The notes under the pieces: model-generated
What the model saw: only the letters and a program-made list of their open reading frames with translations
Databases searched by the model: none
Told to the model about the DNA's origin: nothing
Part shown: one piece after another, positions 26,901-43,117 of the stretch
How positions within the stretch are numbered: position 1 is the first letter of the stretch
Layout: every line of letters starts with the position of its first letter
Program-made: the position numbers and the translations under genes
Assembly: GCF_900156745.1 (NCBI RefSeq)
Contig: NZ_LT707065.1
Coordinates: 2,108,001-2,172,000 of the forward strand
Direction: 5' to 3'
DNA from: Achromobacter sp. MFA1 R4
GTDB lineage: Bacteria > Pseudomonadota > Gammaproteobacteria > Burkholderiales > Burkholderiaceae_B
DNA: 64,000 nt

Positions 26901-27173
26901 GCCAACAGCAGTAAACGTACTTTGGGCTGCATCCGGAAACCTCCGGATGTTGCTGTCAAAGACCGCTGGAGCAGGGCAGTGGAAGGGATCTACCTTCCGC
27001 AAGGAAAGCAGCATCGCCGCTGCCCCGCTTAATCCCGGAGCTCACCTAGTCCGGATCCAGCGTAGACGGCGTCCCCAGGAAGAATTCTTTACCCGAAGAA
27101 CTCGTCCAGGCGCCGCATTCGGTTGACGCGCAAGGCTCCGGCCCCAGGCGTCTTTTGATGGAGTGTTCAAACC
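26901..27173 (+). ncRNA. rplJ leader (L10-type autoregulatory leader)
   Basis: The 273-base gap before rplJ has no gene. It contains several stems, the clearest being CATCCGGA (26930-26937) with TCCGGATG (26942-26949), and purine-rich internal loops. Its position matches the known L10 leader, where the L10-(L7/L12) complex binds the messenger and represses rplJ and rplL translation. The exact kink-turn was not verified. Confidence 0.6.
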
Positions 27174-27698
27174 GTGAGTCTCAATCGTCAAGAGAAAGCG
27201 GTGGTGATCGAGGAAGTCTCGGCGGAAGTCGCCAAGGCCCAATCGATTGTTATCGCTGAGTACCGTGGTCTGGACGTCGCCTCTGTCACCGTACTGCGCA
27301 AAACTGCGCGTGAATCGGGCGTGTATCTGCGTGTTCTGAAGAACTCGCTGGCCCGTCGTGCTGTTGCCGGCACGGCTTTCGAGCCGTTGGCTGAGCAACT
27401 GACCGGTCCGCTGATCTATGGCATCAGCACTGATCCGGTAGCGGCGGCCAAGGTCATTGCTGGTTTCGCGAAAAGCAACGATAAGCTGGTCATCAAGGCG
27501 GGCGCTCTGCCCAACAACTTGCTGAACCAAGAAGGTGTGAAGGCTCTGGCCACCATGCCCTCGCGCGAAGAGTTGCTGTCGAAGCTGCTTGGCACCATGC
27601 AAGCCCCCATCGCGCAATTCGTGCGTACGCTCAACGAAGTTCCGACCAAGTTCGCCCGTGGCCTCGCTGCCGTGCGCGACCAGAAGGCAGCGGCCTGA
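27174..27698 (+). CDS. rplJ: 50S ribosomal protein L10
   Basis: A 174-residue L10 that anchors L7/L12 dimers to 23S rRNA and forms the base of the stalk. It starts with GTG at 27174 (reading [15 protein letters not shown]), with GGAG about 12 bases upstream. Conserved [16 protein letters not shown] and [12 protein letters not shown] are present, and the C-terminal helix binding L7/L12 is normal. It is separated by 81 bases from rplL. Confidence 0.97.
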   Translation: MSLNRQEKAVVIEEVSAEVAKAQSIVIAEYRGLDVASVTVLRKTARESGVYLRVLKNSLARRAVAGTAFEPLAEQLTGPLIYGISTDPVAAAKVIAGFAKSNDKLVIKAGALPNNLLNQEGVKALATMPSREELLSKLLGTMQAPIAQFVRTLNEVPTKFARGLAAVRDQKAAA

Positions 27699-27779
27699 TC
27701 GCCCTGCTGTCCGGAATTCGCTGAACGACGAAGCGACACCCAAACCCTGGCATTACCAAAATATTTGGAGTTCTGAAAA

Positions 27780-28160
27780 ATGGCACTTAACAAAGCTGAA
27801 ATCCTTGACGCCATCGCTGGCATGACCGTGCTCGAGCTGTCCGAGCTGATCAAGGAAATGGAAGAGAAGTTCGGCGTGTCGGCTGCTGCCGCTGCCGTCG
27901 CTGTCGCTGCTCCCGCCGCTGGTGGCGCTGCCGCCGCTGCTGAAGAGCAAACCGAGTTCACCGTCGTCCTGCAAGAAGCCGGCGCGAACAAGGTCAGCGT
28001 CATCAAGGCCGTGCGCGAGCTGACCGGTCTGGGTCTGAAGGAAGCCAAGGACCTGGTCGACGGCGCTCCGAAGCCCGTCAAGGAAGCTGTGGCCAAGGCT
28101 GACGCCGAAGCCGCCAAGAAGAAGCTGGAAGAAGCTGGCGCCAAGGTCGAAGTCAAGTAA
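27780..28160 (+). CDS. rplL: 50S ribosomal protein L7/L12
   Basis: A 126-residue acidic stalk protein: N-terminal dimerisation helices (residues 1-35), an alanine-rich hinge (about 36-55), and the globular C-terminal domain with [20 protein letters not shown], which recruits translational GTPases. It is present in several copies per ribosome, made from a strongly translated message. The gene is followed by an attenuating terminator before rpoB. Confidence 0.98.
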   Translation: MALNKAEILDAIAGMTVLELSELIKEMEEKFGVSAAAAAVAVAAPAAGGAAAAAEEQTEFTVVLQEAGANKVSVIKAVRELTGLGLKEAKDLVDGAPKPVKEAVAKADAEAAKKKLEEAGAKVEVK

Positions 28161-28174
28161 GACCTGCGTCAACT

Positions 28175-28211
28175 GCCCGGGGACAGCACAGTTTGCAGTC
28201 CCCGGGCTTTT
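28175..28211 (+). terminator. rplL-rpoB attenuator terminator
   Basis: A perfect 10-bp stem GCCCGGGGAC (28175-28184)/GTCCCCGGGC (28198-28207) with a 13-base loop and TTTT. In E. coli partial termination here lowers rpoBC transcription relative to the ribosomal protein genes; the short T run fits a leaky terminator. Confidence 0.75.
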
Positions 28212-28217
28212 GCGTTT

Positions 28218-28264
28218 CCAGGAAACCCCTACTGGGGGCATGCCCATTCAGAGGGGTTTCCTGG
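28218..28264 (+). promoter_or_regulatory. Long hairpin in the rplL-rpoB spacer, possible RNase III site
   Basis: A perfect 13-bp stem CCAGGAAACCCCT (28218-28230)/AGGGGTTTCCTGG (28252-28264) encloses an inner palindrome GGGCATGCCC. It directly follows the attenuator. E. coli has an RNase III cut site in the equivalent spacer; the analogy is positional. Confidence 0.5.
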
Positions 28265-28321
28265 AGTCGTATCACCTGGGGCCGTGGTTGACGGCCCATG
28301 CAACCTCGAGTCGGAGTGCTC

Positions 28322-36678
<8,357 letters not shown>

Positions 36679-36732
36679 GCGGGATTCCCGGACAGGTTCC
36701 CCCGCAGCGATGCGGGGGACAGCCTGAAAATC

Positions 36733-36768
36733 AAAGGCCGCTGATGAAAATCAGCGGCCTTTCTTTTT
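36733..36768 (+). terminator. Terminator of the rpoBC operon
   Basis: A perfect 13-bp stem AAAGGCCGCTGAT/ATCAGCGGCCTTT with a GAAA tetraloop, followed by CTTTTTG. An extra CCCCCGCA/TGCGGGGG hairpin lies about 30 bases earlier. Confidence 0.92.
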
Positions 36769-36831
36769 GTGTGTTGTGTGTTGTGTGTTGTGTGTTGCGT
36801 ATTGGGTGCTGTGTGCGGCGTGCAGCGTGCG
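36769..36831 (+). repeat. Degenerating heptanucleotide tandem repeat
   Basis: Nine consecutive 7-base units follow the rpoC terminator: four exact GTGTGTT, then GCGTATT, GGGTGCT, GTGTGCG, GCGTGCA and GCGTGCG. The exact copies are nearest the terminator and the units drift away from it. It is non-coding and could vary in copy number. Confidence 0.75.
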
Positions 36832-36851
36832 ACTGACAGGGGACGGCAGGA

Positions 36852-37247
36852 CTACTTCACAAGCTGTGCGCGTGCGCGCTGAAAGGCGGGGCCCCAAGCC
36901 GGATGACCGGCCTCGTTGGGGGCGAGTTCAAAAGTCGGATCCAGGGCAAGAATGCGGGAGAAGCTGTCCTCGCAAAGCTGGGTGTAGCGGGTGACGCAAT
37001 AGCTGAAAGCCTGAAGCTTGTAGGCTTCGATGCGAACCGCTTTGGACGAGGCCGCCAGCGTATCGGAGGTGGCGACGCCACGGATCACCTCGCCGTAACG
37101 GCCGGCACCGTACTGGTCGCGCACCTGTTGCAGCTCGGCCAGCGCTTCGGCCGTGGGGGGGCTCTCGGGTTGTGATGCGGAGATGCCCGCGCAGCCGGCC
37201 AGGAGGGCCGATACGCCAAGCAGACTGCTCAGGATGCGAATTTTCAT
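36852..37247 (-). CDS. Small outer-membrane lipoprotein, TssQ-like candidate
   Basis: A 131-residue protein starting MKIRILSSLLG with a lipoprotein signal peptide and lipobox LLAGC (cysteine at about residue 18), so it should be acylated and anchored in the envelope. The mature part is helical with two tetratricopeptide-like helices (AEALAELQQVRDQYGAGRYGEVI and YCVTRYTQLCEDSFSRILALDPTFEL), including two cysteines. Small TPR-like lipoproteins of this size are annotated TssQ, associated with type VI secretion; that name is a tentative guess here because no secretion genes are nearby. It is divergent from the pseudokinase gene. Confidence 0.65.
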   Translation of the reverse strand: MKIRILSSLLGVSALLAGCAGISASQPESPPTAEALAELQQVRDQYGAGRYGEVIRGVATSDTLAASSKAVRIEAYKLQAFSYCVTRYTQLCEDSFSRILALDPTFELAPNEAGHPAWGPAFQRARAQLVK

Positions 37248-37401
37248 GGCTTCCAAAGATGTAGGGTGGTGACGCGGTACGCTATCGTGCCACAGCCTGA
37301 TGCGCTCGGACATCTTCGGCAATGTCCTGATGCTGCGGATTGGATAATATTCCGCCTAAATAGCCCCTGAACCGTTTTTGGCGCGCCCGCGCAGCTTCTC
37401 G

Positions 37402-38676
37402 ATGATGTCTACTCCCGCCGGCCTGTTGACGCCGCGTGGCCCGTTTTCCGGCGCCGCGCCGTTGGCGTTGCGCCCGTTGAGCGCCATTGCCGCCAGCGCG
37501 GCGGGCGGCGTCCCGGAATCGCGCATCAAGCGGCTCCTTTCCGACCTGCTGCCGTCCCTCGTCGCCCTGCACGCCCAGGGCGAAGTCTGCGGCGATATTT
37601 CGCTGGAAACCGTGGGCATGGACGAGGGGGCGCGTGCGCACCTGCTGCCCGAACTGGTGGTGGCGCGCTCGCGGCGCGCGAGCAGGACGCCGGCTGCCGG
37701 CTTTGCGCCGTTCGAACTCTATACCGATTCCATGGAATGGCCGCGAGGCCCCTGGACCGACATCTATTCGCTTTGCGCGGTGGCGCACGCTCTCGTGACC
37801 GGGACCCGGCCGCCGCCCGCGCCGGAGCGCCGCGCCCACGACGCGTATGAGCCCCTGGCCTCGATGGAGCTGCCCAAGTACGGCAAAGCATTCCTCCAGG
37901 TCATCGATGCGGGGCTGGCGATGGATCCGCAGGCGCGGCCCCAAACCCTGGCCGAGCTGGCCAGCCTGTTGGGCGTGGCCGCCTATGATGAACCCGTCGC
38001 GGAGACGGACGACCTGGACGAGTCGGCCAAGGTCGCGCCCGCGCCCGGCTTCCCGGAGCCCCGCCCGCCCGCCCGTCGGCGCGGACCGCTGCTGTTGCTG
38101 CTGCTGATCCTCGCGCTTATTGGCGCGGGCGTGTACGCGTGGTTTCAATGGGGCCTGGGAACGCCCAACGCCCTCATCACCCGATCGGAAGTCGTGCAGC
38201 CAAATCCGCCGGCGGTGTATCCCTTGCCGCAAGCCGCGGCGCCGGCCCCGCCGCCCGCTGTGGCGCAGAAGCCCGCGGATCCCGCGCCCCAGCCGGGCAG
38301 CGGCGCGATGCCTGGTCCGGAGTCGGCAGCCAATTCCGCCGCCACACCGTCGACGGCGAATCCCGCGGCGCCGGCCGATGTCACGAGCACGCCCGCGCCG
38401 CCGCCTGCCGCACAGGAATCCACCCCGGCGCCCGCCGCCGTCGACGAGGCGCCCAAGCCCAAGCCGGTCCCGGTCACGGTGCGCCTGGACATCCGTCCTT
38501 GGGGCGAAGTCTGGATCAACGGCGTGGCGCGCGGCATCAGTCCGCCGGTCAAGGAACTCAAGCTGGTGCCGGGCAAGTACCAGGTCGTCGTGCGCAACGC
38601 CGACCTTCCGCCCAAACGCATGACGCTGGAAGTCAGGCCGGGCAAGCCGGCCGTCATTTCGCATACGTTCGAATAG
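37402..38676 (+). CDS. Membrane-anchored truncated pseudokinase with PEGA domain
   Basis: About 424 residues from ATG 37402 (37405 also possible; a TTG at 37378 is in frame; no clear ribosome site). Residues about 45-195 resemble only the C lobe of a Ser/Thr kinase: ALHAQGEVCGDISLETVG is a degenerate catalytic loop, GFAPFELYTDSMEWPRGPWTDIYSL matches the APE and DIYSL segments. The glycine loop, VAIK lysine and DFG are absent, so catalysis is unlikely. A hydrophobic helix (about 230-250) is followed by a Pro/Ala-rich linker and a PEGA-like domain (VTVRLDIRPWGEVWINGVARG) that ends the protein. Topology suggests a cytoplasmic pseudokinase linked to a periplasmic PEGA domain. Confidence 0.75.
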   Translation: MMSTPAGLLTPRGPFSGAAPLALRPLSAIAASAAGGVPESRIKRLLSDLLPSLVALHAQGEVCGDISLETVGMDEGARAHLLPELVVARSRRASRTPAAGFAPFELYTDSMEWPRGPWTDIYSLCAVAHALVTGTRPPPAPERRAHDAYEPLASMELPKYGKAFLQVIDAGLAMDPQARPQTLAELASLLGVAAYDEPVAETDDLDESAKVAPAPGFPEPRPPARRRGPLLLLLLILALIGAGVYAWFQWGLGTPNALITRSEVVQPNPPAVYPLPQAAAPAPPPAVAQKPADPAPQPGSGAMPGPESAANSAATPSTANPAAPADVTSTPAPPPAAQESTPAPAAVDEAPKPKPVPVTVRLDIRPWGEVWINGVARGISPPVKELKLVPGKYQVVVRNADLPPKRMTLEVRPGKPAVISHTFE

Positions 38677-38709
38677 TTCGAATAGGAACGCAGGCGGCAC
38701 GCGGCGGGA

Positions 38710-41013
38710 CTACACCTGCGGCAAGTGCAGCATGAACAGCGAGCCCACGCCGGGTTCGCTCTGCACCTCGATGCGTCCGCCGTGGCGCTCGGCGACGGTG
38801 CGCACGAACGCCAGCCCCAGACCCGCCCCGCCGATATCGCCGCGGTTTTCCACCCCCACGCGCGCAAAGGGTTCGAACAGCCGCGCCAGATCCTGCGGCG
38901 CGATTCCCTGGCCCTGGTCCTGGATGCACACCCGCCAGAAGCCGGGCTGCTCGTCGATGCCGCATTCGATGCGCGTGCCGGAGGCGCTGTACTTGATGGC
39001 ATTGTCGACGAGGTTGCAGAGCGCGCGCATCAGCAATGTCTGTTCGCCGCGCGTGTAGGCGACCGGCAGCGGAGTCGTGACCTCCAGCGTAATGCCGCGC
39101 CTGTTGGCGGACGGCCAGAGATCGTCGACAGCGTCCTGCAGCAGGCTGCCCAGGTCCAGTTCGATGGCGCTGATCGTCATGGATTCGGCGCGCGTCAGAT
39201 GCACGAAGTCATCGACCAGCCGCAGCGTGCGGTTTGCCAGCATTGCGATGCGGTCCAGCGTGTCGTTGCCAAGCGCTTGCGCTCCTGCCTCCTGGGACAG
39301 CTCCACCAGCGCCAGGATCGAGCTTTGCGGCGCACGCATGTCGTGCGAGATGAAGCGCAGGGTCTCTTCGCGCTGGCGCTCGGCCTGCCGGATGCGCGAG
39401 ATGTCGGTCAGCGTGGCCACCGTTCCCGCGAACTGGCCTTCGGCCGTGTGGATGGGGGCGCACTTCAATATCAGGTCGCGTCCCGCGCGGTCGCGCACTT
39501 CCAGGTCCGCGCTCCAGGGCGTTCCCGGATCGGCCGCGTGGCGTCCGCTCAGGGCCTCGGCCACGCGCGCTCGCGCGCCTTCGTCGGCCAGGGTGCGCTC
39601 CAGCAGGTGCGCCGCCGGCCGGCCGATGCGGGGCGCGCGAATGCCCAGGTGCTGGAAGAACAGGACGGCGGCCTGGTTGCGGAATCGCATGCGGCCATCC
39701 TGATCGAAGACCAGCGTCGCATCCGGCATGCCGTCCAGCCCGTCGGCCAGGAACCGCCGCAGGTTGCGCACGCGCGCGAGCGCGCGGCGCAGTTCGCCGA
39801 CACGGCTTTCCAGTGATGCATTCGGATTGGCGAGCGGGACACGAGCCTCGTTCAGGATCGGCGGGTATTCGCGCTGCAGCCGCCGCAGCTCGTTGTCCAT
39901 ATAGCGCAGCGCGGCTTCCTGGTTGCGCCAGCTCCAGAGCGGATAGCACAGCGCCACGCCGGCCAACGCGGCCGTCGGCGCAAACCACAGGAACGCGTGG
40001 GCCAGCAGCAGCCAGGACGCCAGCGGGATGACGGCCAGCAGCGCCAGGCTGACGAGCAGCGCCTTCTTGGGCGCCAGGCGCCACAGGGACAGGCACGCGA
40101 GCAGCACCGGCAGCAGCGCGAACAACGCATTCCACCCGGCCGCCGGACGTTGATAGACGACGTCGGTGCGGGCCGCCTGCAGGATGTTGGCGATGATCTC
40201 CACGCCGGAGATCCCGCTGACGTCATGCGACACCGGGGTCGGGTAGTCATCGCCCAGGCCGGTTGCCCAGGCGCCCACCAGCACATATTTGCCGCGCAGG
40301 GTTTGCGGGGGAATGTCGCCGCGCAGCACGGACAGGTAGGACACCGTCCGAATGTGGGTCGGTGGGCCGGCATACGGAATCAGGATACGGCCCTCGGCAT
40401 TGGCGCGTGTGAGCAGGCGCCGGGCGTGTTCGGCTTCGCCGCCGGCCTCCAGCATCGAGATGGCGAGATGGTTCCAGCGGTGTCCCGCGAACTGCGTCGT
40501 GAGCACGGCTTCCCGCACCACGCCGTCCGGGTCGATCACCGCATTGATGAAGCCGATGGACGCCGCGGCCTGCGCCAGTTCGGGCAGGGGCAGGCCGATG
40601 GCGCTCGGATTTCTCAAGCGATCCAGGATCGCGGGCAGCACGGTATGGCTGTTGCGCCGGATGCTGTCTGCAAGTATCGCGTCGTCGCCGGCATTCACCG
40701 TATCCGGCTCGGCAAAGATCAGGTCCAGCCCCACGGCGCGCGCACCCTTCAGCCGGTCGAGCAGCGCCGCGTGGACCGCGCGCCGCCAGGGCCAGCGCCC
40801 CAGCGCCTCGATGCTCGCGTCGTCGATCGCCACCACCAGGATGTCAGGATCGGCGGCGCGCTCGGTCATCATGACCGCGCGGTCATAGAAGACCTGGTCG
40901 AGCCGGCCAAGTCCGTTGAATGAACCGAGAAACGCCGCCAGCGCAGCCAGCGCCATCGTCAGCCACAGCCCCGATCGCGAGGGCCGATCGTGCGAGTCGG
41001 CGGCGTCGGCCAT
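38710..41013 (-). CDS. CHASE2-domain sensor histidine kinase
   Basis: A 767-residue inner-membrane kinase. A first helix (about 15-32) leads into a periplasmic CHASE2 domain (about 40-300, with FYDRAVMM, DDASIEALGRWPWRR, GLDLIFAEPD, LRGKYVLVGAWATGLGD), then three helices (about 305-375), a coiled segment, a PAS domain (about 425-545), and HisKA/HATPase domains. The phospho-accepting histidine is in RFISHDMRAP; ATP-site motifs are NLVDNAIKYS, DQGQGI and GGAGLGLAFV. It is the last gene of a minus-strand operon, eight bases after the LysM-FecR gene and preceded by an OmpR-type regulator. The periplasmic signal is unknown. Confidence 0.93.
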   Translation of the reverse strand: MADAADSHDRPSRSGLWLTMALAALAAFLGSFNGLGRLDQVFYDRAVMMTERAADPDILVVAIDDASIEALGRWPWRRAVHAALLDRLKGARAVGLDLIFAEPDTVNAGDDAILADSIRRNSHTVLPAILDRLRNPSAIGLPLPELAQAAASIGFINAVIDPDGVVREAVLTTQFAGHRWNHLAISMLEAGGEAEHARRLLTRANAEGRILIPYAGPPTHIRTVSYLSVLRGDIPPQTLRGKYVLVGAWATGLGDDYPTPVSHDVSGISGVEIIANILQAARTDVVYQRPAAGWNALFALLPVLLACLSLWRLAPKKALLVSLALLAVIPLASWLLLAHAFLWFAPTAALAGVALCYPLWSWRNQEAALRYMDNELRRLQREYPPILNEARVPLANPNASLESRVGELRRALARVRNLRRFLADGLDGMPDATLVFDQDGRMRFRNQAAVLFFQHLGIRAPRIGRPAAHLLERTLADEGARARVAEALSGRHAADPGTPWSADLEVRDRAGRDLILKCAPIHTAEGQFAGTVATLTDISRIRQAERQREETLRFISHDMRAPQSSILALVELSQEAGAQALGNDTLDRIAMLANRTLRLVDDFVHLTRAESMTISAIELDLGSLLQDAVDDLWPSANRRGITLEVTTPLPVAYTRGEQTLLMRALCNLVDNAIKYSASGTRIECGIDEQPGFWRVCIQDQGQGIAPQDLARLFEPFARVGVENRGDIGGAGLGLAFVRTVAERHGGRIEVQSEPGVGSLFMLHLPQV

Positions 41014-41021
41014 GGCGCGCC

Positions 41022-42128
41022 TTAGTACGCGGTGAGCGTCACGAGTCCGCCTGTGCCGCTGCTGACGCCAAGTCCGTACGATGTCATCAGCATGTTCGCC
41101 CCTTCGAAAGCGCGGACCGAATCCTGTCCGTGCAGGCCCAGGTTGTCGACGGCGCGTACCGACACGTAGAACGTGCCGGGACCCGGGGCGGAAAAGCGGA
41201 TGTCGTTGGTGGGAAAGCTGGCGGACGACACCGGCAAGGTGCCTTCTGCGTCGCGCGAGACGCGCACCAGATAGCTGAGCGCGCCTTCCACCGGGCCAAA
41301 TGGGACCGACCAGGTGCCGCCCGAGCGGACCGGCTCGCCCAGTTGCGGCGCCGCCAGCAGCGGGCGCACGCCGGACACGGTGCCGTCGGCTCCCACCGCG
41401 GCGCCGTAGCCCTGCGACACCGCGACGGGTTTGGCGGGCGCGTCGCCCGGCGCGTGGGCCTGCAGCCTCACGCTGCCCTGCAGCACTTCGCTATGAACGC
41501 CCTGCGCGCCGCTCTGAACGCGAAAGCGCGTGCCGCGCACGCCCGTCACCGCCACGGGCGTGCGGATCTCGAATCGGCCCACGCCCTGGCCGGCTGGCGC
41601 GACGCTCGATTCCACGCTTCCCCGTCGCACGTTGATGACCGAATCAGTCAGCGCGGTCCCTTCGAACTGGCGCAGGCGCGTGAGCTCGACCGCCCCATTG
41701 GAGGGCAGCGTGAGCCGGGAGCCGTCGGCAAGCTGCAGCGTGACGAAGCCATTGGGCGCGGTTTCCAGCGTGCTGCCTTCGGGCACCGGCGTTCCGGGCT
41801 GCAGGGACTTGCCATTCAGGTTTGCCTGCCCGCTGACGTGGACCACCTGCGCCTGCGCGTCGCGCACCGGAATCATCGACAAGGGGATATGCAGCTCCAG
41901 GCCGATGGGCAGGCGTTCCGGAGTAAGGACGTTGTTGATCGTCTGCAGTCGGCCCCAGTTGGCCTGGTTGCGCGTGTATTGCGTGGCCAGTTCGATCAGC
42001 GTATCGCCTTGGCGGACGCGATGGATGAAGTCTTCCCCCAATGCGCCGGCGGGTTGGCTGCGCGCGGGGGCGCCCAGCGTGATCGAGGAAATCAGGACAA
42101 GCAAAGAAAGCGCGCGGAAGCGGCTCAT
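41022..42128 (-). CDS. Periplasmic LysM and FecR domain protein
   Basis: A 368-residue exported protein with a signal peptide (about 1-24). A LysM peptidoglycan-binding module (HRVRQGDTLIELATQYTRNQANWGRLQTIN, about 36-80) is followed by a FecR-type domain (QVVHVSGQANLNGK, EGSTLETAPNGFVTLQLADGS, RGSVESSV, TPVAVTGVRGTRFRV) and a fibronectin-like C-terminal module (VSRDAEGTL, FSAPGPGTFYVSVRAVDNLGLHG). It could hold the sensing complex at the cell wall. It lies between the response regulator (34 bases upstream) and the CHASE2 kinase. It lacks the transmembrane anchor and sigma-factor partner of classical FecR. Confidence 0.9.
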   Translation of the reverse strand: MSRFRALSLLVLISSITLGAPARSQPAGALGEDFIHRVRQGDTLIELATQYTRNQANWGRLQTINNVLTPERLPIGLELHIPLSMIPVRDAQAQVVHVSGQANLNGKSLQPGTPVPEGSTLETAPNGFVTLQLADGSRLTLPSNGAVELTRLRQFEGTALTDSVINVRRGSVESSVAPAGQGVGRFEIRTPVAVTGVRGTRFRVQSGAQGVHSEVLQGSVRLQAHAPGDAPAKPVAVSQGYGAAVGADGTVSGVRPLLAAPQLGEPVRSGGTWSVPFGPVEGALSYLVRVSRDAEGTLPVSSASFPTNDIRFSAPGPGTFYVSVRAVDNLGLHGQDSVRAFEGANMLMTSYGLGVSSGTGGLVTLTAY

Positions 42129-42162
42129 GGCAATCGATTCTCCAGGGATTCAGGCAACGCGG

Positions 42163-42879
42163 CTAAGACGAACTGCCGTGGCTGTCTTCAGATGGACCGA
42201 CCAGTTCGAGCCGGTAGCCAAGCGCATAGGACGACGTCAGTCGCACACCGTGCTGGGGACGGAGCTGAAGCTTTTGCCGGATGTTCGACAGGTGGGTGTC
42301 CAGCGTGCGCGAGGTGGCGGGAATCTCGCGGTTCCATACGCATTCGGCAAGCACGTCGCGCGACATCAGTCGGCCCACGTTGCGAAAGAACAGCAGCGCC
42401 AGTTCGAATTCTTTGGGGGCCAGCGGGATCGCCACGTCGTCCAGCGAAATGGTTCGCGCCGCGGGATCGACGCGATATCGCGCAACCTCGATGGTTTCGT
42501 CGACGGGCTCCGAGATCTGGCTGCGGCGCAGCAGCGCCGCCACGCGGGCCAGCAGTTCCAGGGGGCGCAGCGGCTTGACGATGTAGTCGTCCGCGCCCGC
42601 GCGCAGGCCCTCGACCAGGTCGTCCTCGCTTGACCGGTTGGTCAGGAAGATGACGGGGATGCGTGCGCCAATGTGGGCGCGCAGCCAGCGGACCACGTCG
42701 TCGCCATCGATGTCGGGCAGGTGCCAGTCCAGCAGCACCAGGTCAAACACTTCAGTACGCAGGGCCGCAAGCAGATCCCGGCTTTGGTGGTAGCTGGTGC
42801 AAGCATAGCCAGCGGCGGACAGGACCTGCTGAATGCGCCGAGCCTGGTCAAGGTCGTCTTCCAGCGACGCGATTTTCAT
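42163..42879 (-). CDS. OmpR/PhoB-family response regulator
   Basis: A 238-residue regulator. The receiver has the acidic pair in SLEDDLDQARRI, the phosphorylated aspartate in VFDLVLLDWHLPDIDGDD, and the switch threonine/lysine in FLTNRS and YIVKPL. The C-terminal winged helix reads LAPKEFELALLFFRNVGRLMSRDVLAECVW and TSRTLDTHLSNIRQKLQL. It heads the minus-strand operon with the LysM-FecR protein and CHASE2 kinase, which is its probable partner. It is divergent from another regulator gene with a 238-base gap. Confidence 0.94.
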   Translation of the reverse strand: MKIASLEDDLDQARRIQQVLSAAGYACTSYHQSRDLLAALRTEVFDLVLLDWHLPDIDGDDVVRWLRAHIGARIPVIFLTNRSSEDDLVEGLRAGADDYIVKPLRPLELLARVAALLRRSQISEPVDETIEVARYRVDPAARTISLDDVAIPLAPKEFELALLFFRNVGRLMSRDVLAECVWNREIPATSRTLDTHLSNIRQKLQLRPQHGVRLTSSYALGYRLELVGPSEDSHGSSS

Positions 42880-43117
42880 TAGAAGAGTTCTCGCGAGAGT
42901 TGGCTGCGCAGGCGCGCGCGAGGCGACCTAGCAAAACGGGGGATTTATGTAAACGAATGATAACTCGGGAAAACCCTTCGGCGGCAACGTTATGGCAAGA
43001 ACTGTCAAACATTGCAAAGTTGACGAATCTTGACTGGAGTTGTTGCGTTACCGCGCGCCACACTGTCTCAAAGGTATCCACCAGCCGCGATCACAGCCGG
43101 CGGTGCAAGGGGAGGGA

